Shown here: in pieces, positions 62,130 to 64,000 of the stretch
Numbering within the stretch: the first letter of the stretch is position 1
How the letters are laid out: every line of letters starts with the position of its first letter
From: Acidipropionibacterium sp.
Lineage (GTDB): Bacteria > Actinomycetota > Actinomycetes > Propionibacteriales > Propionibacteriaceae
Direction of reading: 5' to 3'
DNA length: 64,000 nucleotides
Assembly (NCBI GenBank): GCA_022647765.1
Contig: JALCLH010000008.1
Location: forward strand, 62,001-126,000
The notes under the pieces: model-generated
The model's database searches: none
Seen by the model: the letters and a program-made list of their open reading frames with translations, nothing else
Told to the model about the DNA's origin: nothing
Translations under genes and position numbers: made by a program

Positions 62130-63568
62130 CTACAGCGTGGCCAGATAGCTGCGAATCCGCTCGTCGGCGTCGCCGGGAACGAAGCCGGTGGCCTTGATCC
62201 TGGTGAGATCCAGGGTGGAGTGGGTCGGGCGGGGGGCGACGATCTTCCCGGCGCCGCCGTTCTGCTCGAAGTACTCGGCGCTGGAGACCGGGGAGACCGA
62301 CCCGGGGGCGTCGACCAGCTCGAAGACCCGGCTGGCGATGTCGTACCAGGAGACGGTGGGGCCGTCGCCGGAGATGTTGTAGGTGCCGTAGGCGGCGCCG
62401 GTATCGAGCAGGTGGAGGATCGCCGCGGCGATGTCGTCGGAGAAGGTGAGCCGGCCGAACTGGTCGTCGACCACCGTCGGGCTGATCCCGCGGGCGGCCA
62501 GTCCGGCCATCGTGGAGACGAAGTTGTGACCGCGTCCCACCACCCAGGAGGTGCGCAGAATGTAGTGCTGCGGCCAGCTCGCGACGATCTCGTCGGCGGC
62601 CGCCTTGGTGGTGCCGTAGACCCCGAGCGGGGAGAAGGTCTCGTCCTCGGTGTGCACCTCGCGGGTGCCGTCGAAGACGTAGTCGGAGGAGACGTGCACG
62701 AATCTCATCCGGTGACGCCGCGCCACCTCGACCAGGTGCCGCACCGCGGTGACGTTGATCGCCCAGGCGGTGGCCCGGTTCTCCGGGGTCTCGGCGGCGT
62801 CGACGTTGGTGAAGGCGGCCGCGTTGATGAGGGTCTCGACGCCGTCCCAGTCGTAGTTCGCGATGGTCTCGGGCGGGTGAGGTCGATCTCGTCCATGCCG
62901 GGGAAGTCTGCATCCGGAAGGAGGGGCCGCAGGGAGTTGCCGAGCTGGCCGTTGGAGCCGATGACGACGGTGCGCGCGGGCTTGAAGGGGGTGACGTCGG
63001 CCAGCGCCGGATGGTGCTTGTCGGCCTCCGAGAGCTCGGCCCGCTCCAGCGGGATCGGCCAGTCGATGCCGATCTGCGGATCGGCGAGATTGGCGAAGGT
63101 GTAGGAGGACTTCGCCGCAGCCGACCAGTGCTCGTTGACCAGATAGGTGTAAGTGGTGCCGTCGGCCAGCGCCTGGTAGCCGTTGCCGACCCCGCGGGGC
63201 ACGTAGACGGCGGTCTCCGGGCCCATCTCGACGGTGACGACGCGGCCGAAGGAATCGCCGGCCCGCAGGTCGACCCAGGCGCCGAGGATCTTGCCGCAGG
63301 CCACCGAGACCAGCTTGTCCCAGGGCTCGGCGTGCAACCCGCGGGTGGCCCCGGCCTTGGCGTTGAAGGACATGTTGTTCTGCACCGGGGCGAAATCGGG
63401 CAGGCCGAGGGCGGTCATCTTGGCGCGCTGCCAGTTCTCCTTGAACCAGCCGCGGTTGTCGCCGTGCAGCGGCAGATGGAGGACGAGCAGGCCGGGGATC
63501 GGCGTCTCGTCGATGGTGAGCTCGTCTGGGGTCTGGGTGCTGGCGATGTGCGTGATGTGTTCAGTCAT
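62130..63568 (-). CDS. RmlC-RmlD fusion: dTDP-4-dehydrorhamnose epimerase/reductase (one frame shift)
   Basis: The ATG at 63568 lies 5 bp after the rmlB stop. Residues 1-200 are an RmlC-like cupin (HGDNRGWFKENWQRAKM, ATRGLHAEPWDKLVSV, YVPRGVGNGYQAL). The RmlD part follows: TVVIGSNGQLGNSLRPLLPD, then after a shift near 62880 NAAAFTNVDAAE, FVHVSSDYVFDGT and GVYGTTKAAADE with the Tyr-x3-Lys pair. Joined length about 479 residues. Such fusions are known in actinobacteria. It makes dTDP-L-rhamnose for cell-wall glycans. Confidence 0.87.
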
Positions 63569-63573
63569 GCCGG

Positions 63574-64000
<427 letters not shown>

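Overview
The window looks like chromosomal DNA of a high-GC actinobacterium, most probably a Propionibacteriaceae member close to Acidipropionibacterium. The reasons are the mycobacteria-like crgA / DUF881 / amidotransferase / pknB-pbpA-rodA-pstP-fhaB-fhaA block, the LutABC lactate genes next to a CydABDC oxidase operon, very high GC outside one island, and frequent leaderless starts. Genus assignment is inference. No tRNA, rRNA or CRISPR was seen.

Layout. 1-2.7 kb: lutABC (lutA cut by the window edge). 3-9.8 kb: cydA-cydB-cydD-cydC on the minus strand with a divergent BlaI/CopY-type regulator; both promoters carry the same ~21-bp site. 9.8-19.7 kb: flavin-reductase-like protein, pRiA4b ORF-3-like protein, amino-acid permease, iron-type alcohol dehydrogenase, a TetR-controlled heterodimeric ABC exporter, and a HAD hydrolase. 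19.9-25.6 kb: carbamate kinase plus the three subunits of an oxamate carbamoyltransferase (AllF, AllG, AllH) and a GntR regulator. 26-38.4 kb: an IclR regulator diverging from an 11-gene catabolic operon of lower GC, comprising a branched-chain-type ABC importer, MmgE/PrpD protein, isochorismatase-like amidase, two allantoinase/imidase-like deacetylases, MFS transporter and old yellow enzyme. 38.6-47.7 kb: allantoin catabolism (RpiR regulator, AllC, ureidoglycine aminotransferase, AllB; then symporter, NCS1 permease, racemase). 47.8-49.4 kb: lysS. 49.8-50.7 kb: AbiEi-like/PD-(D/E)XK protein between two perfect palindromes. 50.9-61 kb: the cell-wall growth and Ser/Thr signalling block. 61.4 kb to end: a DUF3800-like protein and dTDP-rhamnose genes.

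How the genes fit together. AllB, AllC, the ureidoglycine-glyoxylate aminotransferase, AllFGH and carbamate kinase make a complete path from allantoin through allantoate, ureidoglycine and oxalurate to oxamate and carbamoyl phosphate, ending in ATP. The 26-38 kb operon lies between the two halves of this path and encodes enzymes suited to an unidentified cyclic amide, imide or ureide.

Two general features stand out. First, many intergenic spaces hold long inverted repeats, including six copies of an element of constant 79-bp length. Second, about a dozen genes, including the probably essential lysS, are broken by single-base shifts. In lysS I traced each to one G or C too many or too few, mostly in short runs, which points to sequencing error more than gene decay. 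The lower-GC operon has none.
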